DNA of 64,000 bases from Arabidopsis thaliana (GCF_000001735.4 NC_003075.7:16679001-16743000), one strand, 5' to 3'; counted from the first letter of the stretch, positions 39,823-50,211 are shown. Program-made: numbers and translations. Notes: generated by a model not told the origin, from the sequence alone.

Positions 39823-40165
39823 ATGGACGCCAAAGTAGAACCGCAGCAGAAAAAGGAAACTATGATATCTCCGTCATCTCCATCGTTTTCATTACTTCCA
39901 AATTAACTCATTCTAAAATGCCTACCCCGAATGTCGAAAAGTTACTACCGTTCCCTCTCTTTAGTCTCCAAGAGCTTCTACTATCTCCTCACTTCTCCGG
40001 ACATTTACGCTTTTCCACCCCAAATCAGAACCACATAGGTTTGACTCTACATATGCCTTAAATCACCCACTTGTCACCATAGTTGGATCACTCTTGATCA
40101 AACCCTAATCAGTAACGGCGACGAAATTAAGGATGAGTTAAGTTTAGAAACCGTAAAGCTTATGT
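39823..40165 (+). pseudogene. Truncated, stop-containing copy of the F-box/kelch gene
   Basis: The copy starts with ATGGACGCCAAAGTAGAACC, close to the start of the intact gene at 37806. The frame reaches SLLPN and then a TAA at 39904-39906, where the intact gene has LPDE. After the stop, the same frame continues with MSKSYYRSLSLVSKSFYYLL, nearly identical to the intact F-box. Further stops and frame changes follow, and similarity is last seen near AAGTTTAGAAACCGTAAAGCTT, the intact LSLEPVRL region. The kelch part is missing; the 184-bp tandem array begins directly after. This is a tandem duplicate that has decayed. Confidence 0.9.
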
Positions 40166-40184
40166 ACATTTTCGATAAATGTAA

Positions 40185-41040
40185 AACAAGTGTTAAAAAA
40201 ATAAATTATGTTTAAACCATATTAAATAAGTGTCAAATAAAGGATGGGTTTGGATGATGTAAATAGTTTACACAAAATTTAAAAATTTAACACTTATCTA
40301 AAAAAACCTTTAAAATTTTAATAGTAATATAAAAATATAAGTTTTAAAACATTTTCTAATCCAAGAAACAAGTGTTAAAAATTTAAATAATGTGTAAACC
40401 ATATTAAACCTAGAACACTTCTTGTTGTTTGGATGATGTATCCAATTAGTTTACACAAAATTTAAAAATTTATCTCTTATCTAAGAAAACCTTCAAAGTT
40501 TAATGGTAATATAAAAATAAAAGTTTTAAACCCTTTAAAAACAAAAAAAACAAGTGTTAAAAATTTAAATAATGTGTAAGCCATATATTGAACCTAGAAA
40601 ACGTCTTAGGGGTTTGGATGATGTATTCAATTAGTTTACACAAAATTTAAAAATTTAACTCTTATCCAAAAAAAACCTTCAAAGTTTAATAGTAATATAA
40701 AAATAAAAGTTTTAAACCCTTTAAAAAAGAAAAAAAGAAATGTTAAAAATTTAAATAATGTGTAAACCATATATTGAACCTAGAACACTTCTTAGAGGTT
40801 TGGATGATGTATCCAATTAGTTTACACAAAATTTAAAAATTTAACTTTTGTCCAAAAAAAACCTTTCAAAGTTTAATAGTAATATAAAAATAAAACTTTT
40901 AATCCCTTAAAAAAAAGAAAACCAAAGTGTTAAAAACTAAAATAATGTAAACCTAAAAATAAAAAGTTTCTCCAAAATAGTATTTGAAAATAATAATAAA
41001 AACCTAAAAATTTAAATAGTAATATTAATATAAATTTTGT
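40185..41040. repeat. Tandem array of a roughly 184-bp AT-rich unit
   Basis: The word TGTTAAAAA recurs at 40191, 40373, 40555, 40741 and 40928, so the period is 182 to 187 bp over about 4.5 units. Each unit has an AATAATGTGTAAACCAT-like word, GGTTTGGATGATGTA, AGTTTACACAAAATTTAAA and TTTAATAGTAATATAAAAAT. GTGTAAAC and GTTTACAC form an imperfect inverted repeat within each unit. The first and last units are the most diverged. It is not the 178-bp centromeric satellite. Confidence 0.85.
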
Positions 41041-42083
41041 TTTAAAAAAAATTAGGAAAACACAAACCTAGGGTTGTGGTGATGATGATCGATGAAACAC
41101 AAATTCGTCTTCTTCCTCCGGAGGCGACTCGTACTCTAAAACCATCAAACAACGAATCTGCTAACTGATCGTCAATTTCACCATCAGTCTCTTCGCCATC
41201 GTCTTCCTCGCATCCTTCTCCGTGATCGCCGTCGAAGAATCCTCCGGTGAAAGCGTTTCGGTGGCAAGATCTTGGATCGTGTGAAATAAGGGAGACATAA
41301 CTTGAACTCGATTGATAGAAGATGTTGTCACGAGAGATCGAAAGCACATCTGTGATCTGTCGCAAAGCTTTGATCGAGACGAGAAATATTTGCAGGTCTT
41401 CAAAAGGAAAGAAGGAGACAAAGATGAAAGATGTTTTTTTTTTTGGTTTTTGATTGATATCGAAGAAACGAAATTTATAAGCAACGGCTCCATTGAAAAT
41501 AAGGAAATTTTGCTCTTGTTACATTACCGTTACAACGTATCATATCTTTCTTACTGCGTAACAATATTTACCAAGGGTAATTTATTTGATTTTTTTTTTT
41601 TTTTAATGTTATGCGAAGAAAAGAAAATTGATGAGGGTATATTATAACCGTTACAAGAATCGGATTGATCAGTCTCTCTTAAAAGAAAGGATGGTCAAGA
41701 TCAACTTCGTTAGCATGAGACGCTCCACATGGATCATATTTCAGTAAACGATACAACAAACCATCTGCAAATCTTTTTTTTACAGCCTTAAAATACTCTC
41801 TCCAAGGTTGCCTCCTTCAGGCCAAAGAAGCCTATACCCTTTTCTGGATGAGAAAATTGCCGGTGAAGCTACCAAGGATTGCAATACAAGACTGAAATTT
41901 TCTACATTCTCAGCTTTTTTTTTTTTTTTTTTGTTCTGTTTTTATAAATATTGTTACTCTGCTTTTCCTCTGTTTTTCTTTGAGGGTTTTAGCATTAATA
42001 ACTTTAGTTGCTAAAACATGTTTTCTTCTTTTTACATTAGTCTGACAACATACATATACCTACTTTAGCCACAATCTGTGTTT
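41041..42083. other. Unassigned sequence between the tandem array and the PPR gene
   Basis: The minus-strand stretch 41493-41161 is open, less AT-rich than its surroundings and preceded by a TATA-like TTATAAATTTCG (RC near 41470-41481). It reads MSPLFHTIQDLATETLSPED and more but matches no family I know. Long T runs are at 41591-41604 and 41917-41932. The part from about 41650 to 42083 probably holds the PPR 3' UTR. Confidence 0.4.
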
Positions 42084-44498
42084 TCACCAGTAATTTCCAC
42101 ACGAGCAGCGACCATTGGAGAAGTGATGAAAAATCTTGGAATCTCCCACAACGATCTCTCTTCTCGTCAATCTCGAAGCTTTTTCCAAGAACTCGTGACA
42201 TTTTCTGCAGATTCTCGTGTTATTCCTCACCGTAACTCTTCTTCCCGTTTCCGTAGAGATCAATCCAAAACACGTGGCGAGCCTTACCGAATGTCTTCTT
42301 GGTGAATTGCTTCTGCTCTTAACTAGAGTCTCTGGTCTCAACCTCGAGACACAGTGAACATAAATGTCTTCTTCTCCAACCATCCTCGAGACGACATCTA
42401 AGACTTCATAGATCTTGTTCGTCGCCACGTGGGATCTGTCTCCATTTGTGAACACATGACTTTTGCCCTTCGCCTCAACAGTACTGCGACTTGATGTTCT
42501 GGATATGCCTTTGCTCTCCATGAGAAGCTTAATCCTATTTACATCTTCCCATCTTCCAGCTTCTGCATACATGTTCAAAAGCAAGACATAACATCCCGTG
42601 TTATCGTGTTCCATCTTAAATATCTGTTCTGCCGCAAATTCAGCTATGGTTATGTCCTTGTGGTTTCTGCTTGCGTTTAACAACGATCCCCAAATCCTAG
42701 CTGTTGGCACAAATGGCATTTCTTCAAGGAATCTCTTGGCTGCGCTGAAGTTTCCTGTACGGCCAATGAGATCCAGCATGCACCCATAATGCTCTATTCC
42801 AGGATCTATCCCGTATTCTCTTTTCATCGACTCGAAATATTCCCATCCTTCATCAACCATACCAGAAATGCTACATGCTGCTAATAGTGAAGCAAAGGTG
42901 CTCTTGTTTGGATTTACTCTAGAAGCAATCATCTCAGAGAATAACCAAACCGAAATTCTCCCAAAACCATGTACTGCATATGCCATGATGATGCTGTTCC
43001 ATGAAACAACATCCTTTAACAAGATGTGGTTGAAACATTTTCTTGCATCCTCAAGGTCACCACACATGGCATACATGTGAACAAGTGAATTCAAGATGAT
43101 GGTGTTTGACCAGTATCTAGACTTAACAATATAAGCATGGATTTCTCTACCTTCACTCAAGGATAGAGATTCTGCATAAGCTGGTAGAATACTAGCAATT
43201 GTTGTGGAATCAGGTACAAGCGATGAATCCCAGAGCTCTTGAAATAGCTCCAAGGCTGAATAGTTCTTCCCGTTCTGCACATAGGCAGCAATAATCGAGT
43301 TCCATGAGATCACATTCTTTTCAGCCATTCGATCAAATATAACCTCAGCTGATTTTAACTGCCCACATTCTCCATACATATCAATCAGAGCAGTTTCCAA
43401 TACCATATGGGGAAGAAAGCCTCTCCTCATAGCATACCCGTGAATCGTTCTACCCTCTAAGATCGCAGAAGCAGGAAGCAGATTAATCGATGTGATAACA
43501 TCTGGCTGCAACCCATTTTGCTCTGACATTTTCTGAAAGCAGAGGAAAGCATCAGTGACTCGGCCATTTCTAGCATAACACCCTATCATAACGTTCCAAG
43601 CTACGATGTTCCTCTGGATCATACCGTTAAATATCCTCTCCGCATAACTCACTTCACCATATTTACTGTACATGTCAAGAATTGATGTCATTACCATAAC
43701 ATCACCAGTTTCAATCCTACTTCGAACAGCGTGGCAATGTATCTCTTTTCCCATTTTTGGACTATACACATGAGAACAAGCACCAAGAGCACTCATGGTA
43801 CTGAACCTGTCCGGTTTAAACCCACATTTCAGCATTTCTTTAAACAGCATCAACGAGCTAAAGCCATCTCCAAGCGCAAGATATCCAGAAATCATGGAAT
43901 TCCACGAAACAATGTCTCTCTCAGGCATTTCTTCGAACACTTTCTCTGCATCCCAAGCACACCCAAGCTTCATGTATAAAGATATAAGAGAATTACAGAC
44001 GTAAACATCTGAAACAAACCCAAGCTTAATCACCATCGCATGAATCTTCTTCCCTTCTTCCAATGAGGAAATTCCCGCAACCGATTTAATCACGAAAGGA
44101 TAAGTAAAGGTATCAGCTTTGACCCCTGCAAACACCATTCTGCTATAAAATTGAACTGCTTCAATGTACAACCCACAGCTAGTGAAACCTTTAATCATCA
44201 CATTCCACAGAAAAGCATCAGCTTTGTTCATTTCATCGAACAGTTGGAGTGCATCCTCCATAAGACGGGAATCAGCGAAACCACGTAAAGCCCTAGTCAG
44301 CGCAGGATCATTGACCTGCTTAGTTACCTTGTATCGGTCTCGAAGTACTAGCCGTGCTGGTTTCGAAATTCCCGAGTCGAATTCGAGATTTCGATTCCCA
44401 TTTCGCTTCCCCGTCGTCTGGTGATTCTCAGAAGAAACACACTTGCACGCATCGGAATTGTAGATACGGTAGCATTGAGACAGCAGAGTCGCAGCCAT
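42084..44498 (-). CDS. PCMP-H27: PPR protein of the PLS-DYW class, organelle-targeted (AT4G35130)
   Basis: A single-exon gene of 804 residues from MAATLLSQCY. An in-frame ATG 45 nt upstream would give 819, but the shorter start fits the family model. The protein has a short targeting region, then about 15 PPR motifs of alternating length (for example DAFLWNVMIKGF, DIVSWNSMISGYL, NVISWNSIIAAYV), then E, E+ and DYW regions. From family knowledge, DYW-class PPR proteins bind RNA in plastids or mitochondria and many carry out C-to-U editing. Here the DYW domain reads HSVRLA instead of HSERLA, and it ends in GNYW rather than GDYW. The Cys pair with CxxCH (CRKCH) and the HHF motif are kept. The loss of the Glu argues against its own deaminase activity. 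An E2F consensus lies 80 nt upstream. Confidence 0.93.
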   Translation of the reverse strand: MAATLLSQCYRIYNSDACKCVSSENHQTTGKRNGNRNLEFDSGISKPARLVLRDRYKVTKQVNDPALTRALRGFADSRLMEDALQLFDEMNKADAFLWNVMIKGFTSCGLYIEAVQFYSRMVFAGVKADTFTYPFVIKSVAGISSLEEGKKIHAMVIKLGFVSDVYVCNSLISLYMKLGCAWDAEKVFEEMPERDIVSWNSMISGYLALGDGFSSLMLFKEMLKCGFKPDRFSTMSALGACSHVYSPKMGKEIHCHAVRSRIETGDVMVMTSILDMYSKYGEVSYAERIFNGMIQRNIVAWNVMIGCYARNGRVTDAFLCFQKMSEQNGLQPDVITSINLLPASAILEGRTIHGYAMRRGFLPHMVLETALIDMYGECGQLKSAEVIFDRMAEKNVISWNSIIAAYVQNGKNYSALELFQELWDSSLVPDSTTIASILPAYAESLSLSEGREIHAYIVKSRYWSNTIILNSLVHMYAMCGDLEDARKCFNHILLKDVVSWNSIIMAYAVHGFGRISVWLFSEMIASRVNPNKSTFASLLAACSISGMVDEGWEYFESMKREYGIDPGIEHYGCMLDLIGRTGNFSAAKRFLEEMPFVPTARIWGSLLNASRNHKDITIAEFAAEQIFKMEHDNTGCYVLLLNMYAEAGRWEDVNRIKLLMESKGISRTSSRSTVEAKGKSHVFTNGDRSHVATNKIYEVLDVVSRMVGEEDIYVHCVSRLRPETLVKSRSNSPRRHSVRLATCFGLISTETGRRVTVRNNTRICRKCHEFLEKASRLTRREIVVGDSKIFHHFSNGRCSCGNYW

Positions 44499-44576
44499 GG
44501 ATTCCGGCGAATTTTCACCGGAAAACTGAAAGAATTCAAGCAAATTTGTCTTTCGTCGTCGTCTTTTGCATCTTCA

Positions 44577-44591
44577 TTTTCCCGCGGAAAA
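44577..44591 (+). promoter_or_regulatory. E2F-type site upstream of the PPR gene
   Basis: TTTTCCCGCGGAAAA contains TTTCCCGCG, a match to TTTSSCGSS, about 80 nt upstream of the PPR start codon. The spacing resembles the MSI3 site. Binding is inferred. Confidence 0.5.
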
Positions 44592-44872
44592 TTGTCTACA
44601 ATGACGTAATTAACCCTATTATTTTTCTCTGTGTTCTTAAAAGAAGATAAATTCCGAATTACTACAAATTCGCCATTTTTAATGTCTATGAACCTTAAAA
44701 GTATATGATTTATGCAACGAATTATGATGATGAACGTGTATGTATAATTACAAGAACATATAATGTTGAGACTTTATTGAACAATGAAAAACCATGTGGT
44801 AAATCAAAATACAAAAAAGGTTTTAAAGGGACTGAAAAATATTTACAAATTCTTCCAGATGAGTGTTTTCTC
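44592..44872. other. Short intergenic region between the PPR and DCAF8-like genes
   Basis: About 280 bp. It must contain the PPR promoter and leader and the 3' UTR of the DCAF8-like gene, since both genes lie on the minus strand in tandem. Confidence 0.5.
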
Positions 44873-47477
44873 TTAAGAGAAGAAGTCTTCATGGCTATTA
44901 CCATCATCATCATCAGTTGCATTTTCATCGTCGCTCTGATCATTGAAGGTGAGGATAAGATCAAGAAGTTCTCTTCCAGTGGCTGAAGAAGATTCTCCTT
45001 CTCTCTCTGGACTACTACTGCTTCGGTTTTGCAGCGAGAAGAGTTGCGCCAATAGTTCATGCGGTGAAGAGACACGATACATCCATCCCCTAGGCGTTCG
45101 CTTGCGCTGGAACACACAAATTTCAAACAATATTCAATCATCATCATCAACATCATCATCTTGATGACTGCCACTAATACTATCAACATTCGTCTCACTA
45201 CCACCATCACCATTATTATCCATATTGTTGTTATCAATTTCAATAAAACATTCATCATCACTATCCATGTCATCAACATCATCATCATCACTATCCATGT
45301 CATCATCAGAATCATTATCATCTAGATCTACTCCACTGCTATAATCTGAATCATCATCATTATCCTCAGCATCATCATCAATTGATTCATCTTCCCCCTC
45401 GTTCCCATCAATACCAATATCCATACCATTACCAAATAATTCGTCGTCATAATCATGGAAGCTAAGAAACGATAACCAAGGAATGCGAAACCGACTCGGT
45501 AACTGGAAATATTTTCAAACAAAGCAGCAGATCAGTTTAACAATCCACTTCTACATGCATGAAAAACTCTATTCAGCTTAACCTATATATAGTAGAATAT
45601 GGGTCTAGCTTTACGCTTTAATACTTTAAGTGAGGTGGTTCTATCAGGTCAGTGACAAGCAATAGCATACTATGGCCACTTCAAAAGTGAAAATAAATAC
45701 AAACTTCCCCAGAACAAGGAGACATGAAATTTCCTAGAAACAGATTTGGTTATGCAAGTATTAAAAAGAAATCCTATTTCTCAATCATAGAGACAACCAC
45801 AGGGTACTGCACCTTATTGGTTTCATTAATTAGAGAAGGTTCTAGCACGAAGGAAAATAAACTAAAACAATCAAATGCTAGTTAATGGAACAGTTAAGCA
45901 TACCAGTTCGATGTTTTCAGGTAACGTAGCTCTCTCAGCTGCCTTTGACGTCCACACCTTAATGTCACTTTCAATTCCACTGCTAGCAAGCACAGGAATA
46001 TGTGGATGAGGCTCAATACAGTTAACTACATGCCTATCTGCTTCCATAACACGGATAAGCTCCCCACCCTTTTTCCTCCAAATAAATATCCTCCCACAGT
46101 CTGACCCACTAACCACATATTCAGACCGAGGTCCAAAAAAGTTCACACCCTTAACTGTCTCACAGTTCTTGTGCCCCTTATAAACCAAAGAAACTGAGTG
46201 TTCGTTCTCATCTTTTGGGGAAGAAGATGATTCTGATTTTGATACAGGACTCTTGGATATCGGGGAGGATGGGATAGGGTTAGACCCTAATCCCATACCG
46301 GGTGTGAAGAGATAGATGAACTCATCATTGTATGAAACAAGAAGCTCGCTTTGCTCTGAGAAAGCCAACCCCGTTATTCCAACATCTTCATTGCCAATAA
46401 GATGTGGAGGACAAAAGTGATCTGCAGCTCGGGTAAAACCATTTAAACCCTCACCCTGAAATCTACGGATATCATAAAGACGAGCGTACTCTTCCATTCC
46501 CCCAACAGCAAAGAGGTTAGAATTTCTCGGGTCGATCGCAATCGCATTTAGCTGGATGGCGTCCATGTTCCTCCTCCTAGGATCAACTGATCGGCAAGTG
46601 AAAAGTTCTGTAGGGGCTTCAGTCCTCAGATCAAACTGAAAATGGGCAACAATCCAATGTCTTTAATCAAATTATAAGGATACTAAAGTAGATATCAAAA
46701 CAGTGATGCAGCTTACTACTCACACGTTGTACTAATCCATCTTCACCACATGTGTAAAATATATGTGGGTTTCCTGGCTCTATACATAGTTTATGAGCTC
46801 GTCCTTGATGCAATCCCAAGAAAGACGTCTCCACTTTATCACCCTCAAGAATACTTGCACGCCGAACCTAAAGATGTTTGGAGATTTAATCTAAGTAAAG
46901 TGTGACACTAACAGAAAACAACAGAGAGTTTCTTAAAGCAACTCAAAGGATTTTACCATTCCATCAGCAGCACAGGTTACTATCGTTCGATCATCAGAGA
47001 AAGGCATAAACTTTGCTTGAAAAACGTTATTAGCGTGTCCTGAATGGAAGGAAAGCTTCACATTCCCAAGTTGCCAATCCCAAAGAACGACACGCCGATC
47101 ATCGGAACCAGATATCAGAACATCTCCTTCGGCATTGAAACTCACGGTGTTTACACACCCTTTGTGCTTCTCTAGCTTCTTGTATATCTCTAAACGCAGA
47201 ACCAAATTCTACATATACAGAACCAATATAAGAATTGTGAATCATAACAATAATTAGTCAATTGAACGATACGACTAAATCCACCAATGAGACTCATAGA
47301 AGAACCACAAATTTCGAAACTTTCGAATCCAATAGAGAAAACACAAACCTCGGAGGCGGAGAAGCGATTGGAGAAATTACGAGAGGAGATTCCACCGACC
47401 TCTCGTCGCCAAAAATCAACAACAGGGTGATGTAGTCCATTAAAGTTTGATCGACCTCTCCTCGCTTTCTCACTCAT
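44873..47477 (-). CDS. DCAF8-like WD40 protein, putative CUL4-DDB1 substrate receptor (AT4G35140)
   Basis: Five exons, 47477-47349, 47208-46957, 46867-46724, 46635-45904 and 45106-44873, give 1491 nt and 496 residues. The frame stays in phase 0 at every junction. WD40 repeats include GSDDRRVVLWDW, CAADGMVRRA and VVSGSDCGRIFIWR. The blade GEDGLVQRFDLR ends in a WDxR-type box, the DDB1-binding mark of DCAF proteins. The C-terminus has the family segment RTPRGWMYR and an acidic end. From family knowledge, DCAF8-type proteins recruit substrates to CUL4-DDB1 ubiquitin ligases in the nucleus; the plant substrate is not known to me. The last intron (45107-45903) is long and carries an open acidic stretch (listed separately). 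Site II motifs lie upstream. Confidence 0.92.
45131..45420. repeat. Degenerate ATC/GAT trinucleotide-rich tract
   Basis: The tract is rich in ATC and CAT triplets (CATCATCATC) broken by other codon-like triplets. It lies in the last intron of the DCAF8-like gene and on the minus strand reads as Asp-rich coding sequence. Triplet-repeat expansion is the simplest origin. Confidence 0.7.
45134..45502 (-). other. Possible alternative last exon coding an acidic tail, inside the DCAF8-like gene
   Basis: Within the last intron, an AG at 45504-45503 opens a frame in phase with exon 4. It reads LPSRFRIPWLSFLSFHDYDD and then a long Asp-rich run made of GAT repeats, ending with TGA at 45136-45134. That is 122 residues. 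Use of this exon would replace the conserved C-terminal 77 residues. The ATC/GAT repeats at 45131-45420 may instead be a plain microsatellite that happens to be open. Confidence 0.35.
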
Positions 47478-47642
47478 CTTCCTATGAAATAAAATTTATA
47501 ATAGGAGAAAGTTTTTCACGGTAATAGACCAGAGAGAAGATTCTCTAATTGCTCTGTATCTCGCCGTGAAATTACTACTTCAGAAGTCCCACAGAGAGAA
47601 GACGAAGAAGCGTAGTGTGTATTTGTAATGCGTAACTGCGTA

Positions 47643-47763
47643 AGCCCATCGCCGGGAGAGAGAAGATTGTTTGGCCCATTTAAAAGGTGACGACGCGTGT
47701 TAACATCTAATTAGCATTGGGCTTTTTGGGCTTCTTATGAATCATCATCACCATAATGGGCTA
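47643..47763. promoter_or_regulatory. Site II (GCCCA/TGGGC) cluster of the DCAF8-like promoter
   Basis: Motifs AGCCCAT (47643), TGGCCCATT (47671), ATTGGGCTT (47716), TTGGGCTT (47726) and AATGGGCT (47755) lie 165-290 nt upstream of the DCAF8-like start. Site II motifs are bound by TCP factors and are typical of broadly expressed plant genes. A diverged copy of part of this block lies at about 49980-50110, in line with segmental duplication of the OMT region. Confidence 0.55.
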
Positions 47764-47947
47764 AAAGTTCATGAAGTAAAAATGGGAATTTATCAAAAGA
47801 AATGTGAAAATTCAAATAAACAAGCCTTGATTTAATTTATCACGTACCATTAAACCAAGAATCACAAACTTATTGAGGTTTTTCTCAAAGGAAAATTTGG
47901 TTTAGCTCTTCCTCGGTTATGATTCATTTTTCGTATATATGATCCTT

Positions 47948-49531
47948 TTAAGATCGATATGCGATGATAAGAGACTGAACATCATCAAAGTCTCTAACCT
48001 CATATCGAGCAAAGCCAGCTTCTGTAAGAACAAAGTCCCATTCTTTCAAAGTTCGTTCTTTGCCTGTGCTTGTGTGAACCATCATCACCATGTCAAGCTG
48101 CAATCTCACGTGCTCTAACTTGTCATCTCTTTCTTCCGCTATCATCGTGTTTTTCTTCTCTCCGATAACACACTCCACTATCAACACTTTGCCGATATTT
48201 GGTAGAACAGCTTCTTTGCAATTCTTCAATATCTTTATGCAATCTTTGTCTCCCCAATCGTGTAACACCCACTGCACCCATTCAAGTATCACATTTTACG
48301 TATTAGACCACTTACGTCAAGTCCTGAAATGACTTTATGAGCATTTCTCCATGTTTTTAGTAGTGGTTGCTTTATTTCTTGGGTACTTGATAGTGGTTGT
48401 ACACATTAATTTCTATCAATTGATTCGCTACTTTGGTGTCGTATCTAAATTATTCATGTTTTTTTTTCTTGCAAGCTGGTAGGAAATAAAAGAGAACTGA
48501 GATTTGAACATCCAACATTTTCAATGTTTTGTTATACATCCAAATCATTTTTCGTACGATACTTTATTCATGTTTTTTATGTGTGTGAAATATCATAATT
48601 ATTTTAAAGAGTAATTTTATCGAGTAGAGTCTCGTATCAGTTTGTTTTTGAACACTAAATGAAAGTTGTAAAAAAGAAATACGCTAAAACAATTTCTTCT
48701 TAATTTTAATAGTTAAATCAAAAGAAGATAAGATTATGGAAATAGATTTAACCTTGATGATAACAGCGTCGCTTGCCGGAATAGAATCAAACATATCGCC
48801 CTCAACATTCTCAACACCGTCCAAGACTTGAGCAACTTCAATAACATGAGGAAGGTCAAAGTTAAATCCTTTGATCCAAGGAAACTCCTTTACAAGTATT
48901 CCCATCGTCTCTCCGGTACCTCCTCCTACGTCAACCACCGTAGCCACGCCGTCAAACAAGCCTTGACAAGCTCCAGCTACACGTGGCACCACGCGCCTTG
49001 CATCACAAGCCATGGCCTCGTTGATCAGCTGGCTGTGGCACAGATTATCCTGTGCGAACGCCCACAAGTCCTTACCATGCACTGCATCAAACGGCGGTGG
49101 AGTTGAAACATTGACCGGCGAAGAAACGACTGAGCTCAGCTTCAACCATGGAGCAAGCATCTCGGGACTTGTTTCCAAGAGAAGCAAAGGAGCTTCCGAC
49201 TTTCACGTTTTGTGATCATCATACGGCGAGAGAGTGGCGTGTTAGTGTAGCCAGTGGCTAAACCATCTTTTGTGGGGACTTCTTTGAAGAGTCCTTGGTG
49301 CACAAGAAACCGCATTATACGGCGGAGATGTGAAGGAGAAGCAGAGACGGCAGAGGAGAGTTCGGATAGTGTCACGGGCTGTGACGAAGGATGGTTTTCA
49401 ATGGCTTCTGGTATTTTGAGATCAATGGCACACTTTGCAGCTGCAATATCTGCAAACCCAAAAACATATCTCCATATGTCTAAAGAAGCTTTCGCTTCTT
49501 CATCTAATAAATTCCTTTTACTTTCTTCCAT
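47948..49531 (-). CDS. O-methyltransferase paralogue with a frameshift bypassed by a cryptic intron (AT4G35150)
   Basis: A plant class II O-methyltransferase, closely similar to ASMT at 51989-53808. Start MEESKRN at 49531. A net 4-nt deletion relative to ASMT, at about 49175-49207, breaks the frame between MMITKR and LETSPEMLAPW. A GT at 49206-49205 and an AG at 49083-49082 can remove 125 nt and restore the frame. Exons 49531-49207, 49081-48753 and 48271-47948 then give 978 nt and 325 residues, the length I remember for the annotated protein. That form lacks about 41 residues of the N-terminal dimerization and substrate-pocket region. The SAM site (VDVGGGTGE) and catalytic His (VLHDW) are intact. 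It may be a young pseudogene or a shortened enzyme. Confidence 0.7.
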
Positions 49532-49583
49532 TTTGTTAAGTAAATTAAAAGGCAGGTTATTTGGGGTTTGAGGAATTAGGTTT

Positions 49584-49593
49584 CTTTTATAGT
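49584..49593 (-). promoter_or_regulatory. TATA box of the O-methyltransferase AT4G35150
   Basis: On the minus strand CTATAAAAG lies about 53-60 nt upstream of the ATG at 49531. The equivalent box in ASMT lies only about 30 nt above its annotated start. Confidence 0.5.
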
Positions 49594-50211
49594 TATTTAA
49601 ATTTGGGGGCACATAAGTAATATACTAATATTGATCTTACACAGAATAGTAATTCAAGAATTCAAACTTAGTTGATCACTGTATTTCTCAAGTTTTTTTT
49701 AAAAAAAATTTTTGTTTGGATTTGCTAAAAACATTGGTAAGTTAGCCATTACTGAATGATTATGAGTTAAAAGTAGACCTAGTCAAATTAGACTTTAAAC
49801 CTTGCAACACCTCTTAATAACAATACTGCCCGCAACCGCAAGCCATTAATCTCAAGCTGTGTCAACAAACGAACACATATCAGCTACGCTGTCAAATTGT
49901 CTCGGACACGTTTATATATGAACTTTAGAGACATGTCATGTGCGCTTCAAAAGAATCCTAATGCAGAGTGTATAGTAGCGTAGTGTAACTGTGTAACAGT
50001 GTAAGGTGTACGCGCGCGCCGAAAAAGGGAGAGGCGATTCTTGGTTCAGTAAGAAGGTAACATGTGTAAGTTACCCTCATTAGTAATGGGCTTTTGGGCT
50101 TCATTATGAACTTTTTGAGAGATTGAATCTAGTTGAAACCAAATCAAAATTTTGTATCGCTGGGAAATGTAATGATTTGGATTGGAGTTGGACCTCTTCT
50201 TTACGCTATTA

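Noticed and set aside
40185-41040. Possible relation of the 184-bp array to the Arabidopsis 178-bp centromeric satellite
   Set aside because: The period is similar but the sequence words differ completely, and the location is on a gene-rich chromosome arm.
44499-44543. An extended PPR start 15 codons upstream
   Set aside because: The extension has no extra targeting character and the shorter start gives the usual 804 residues; it cannot be fully excluded.
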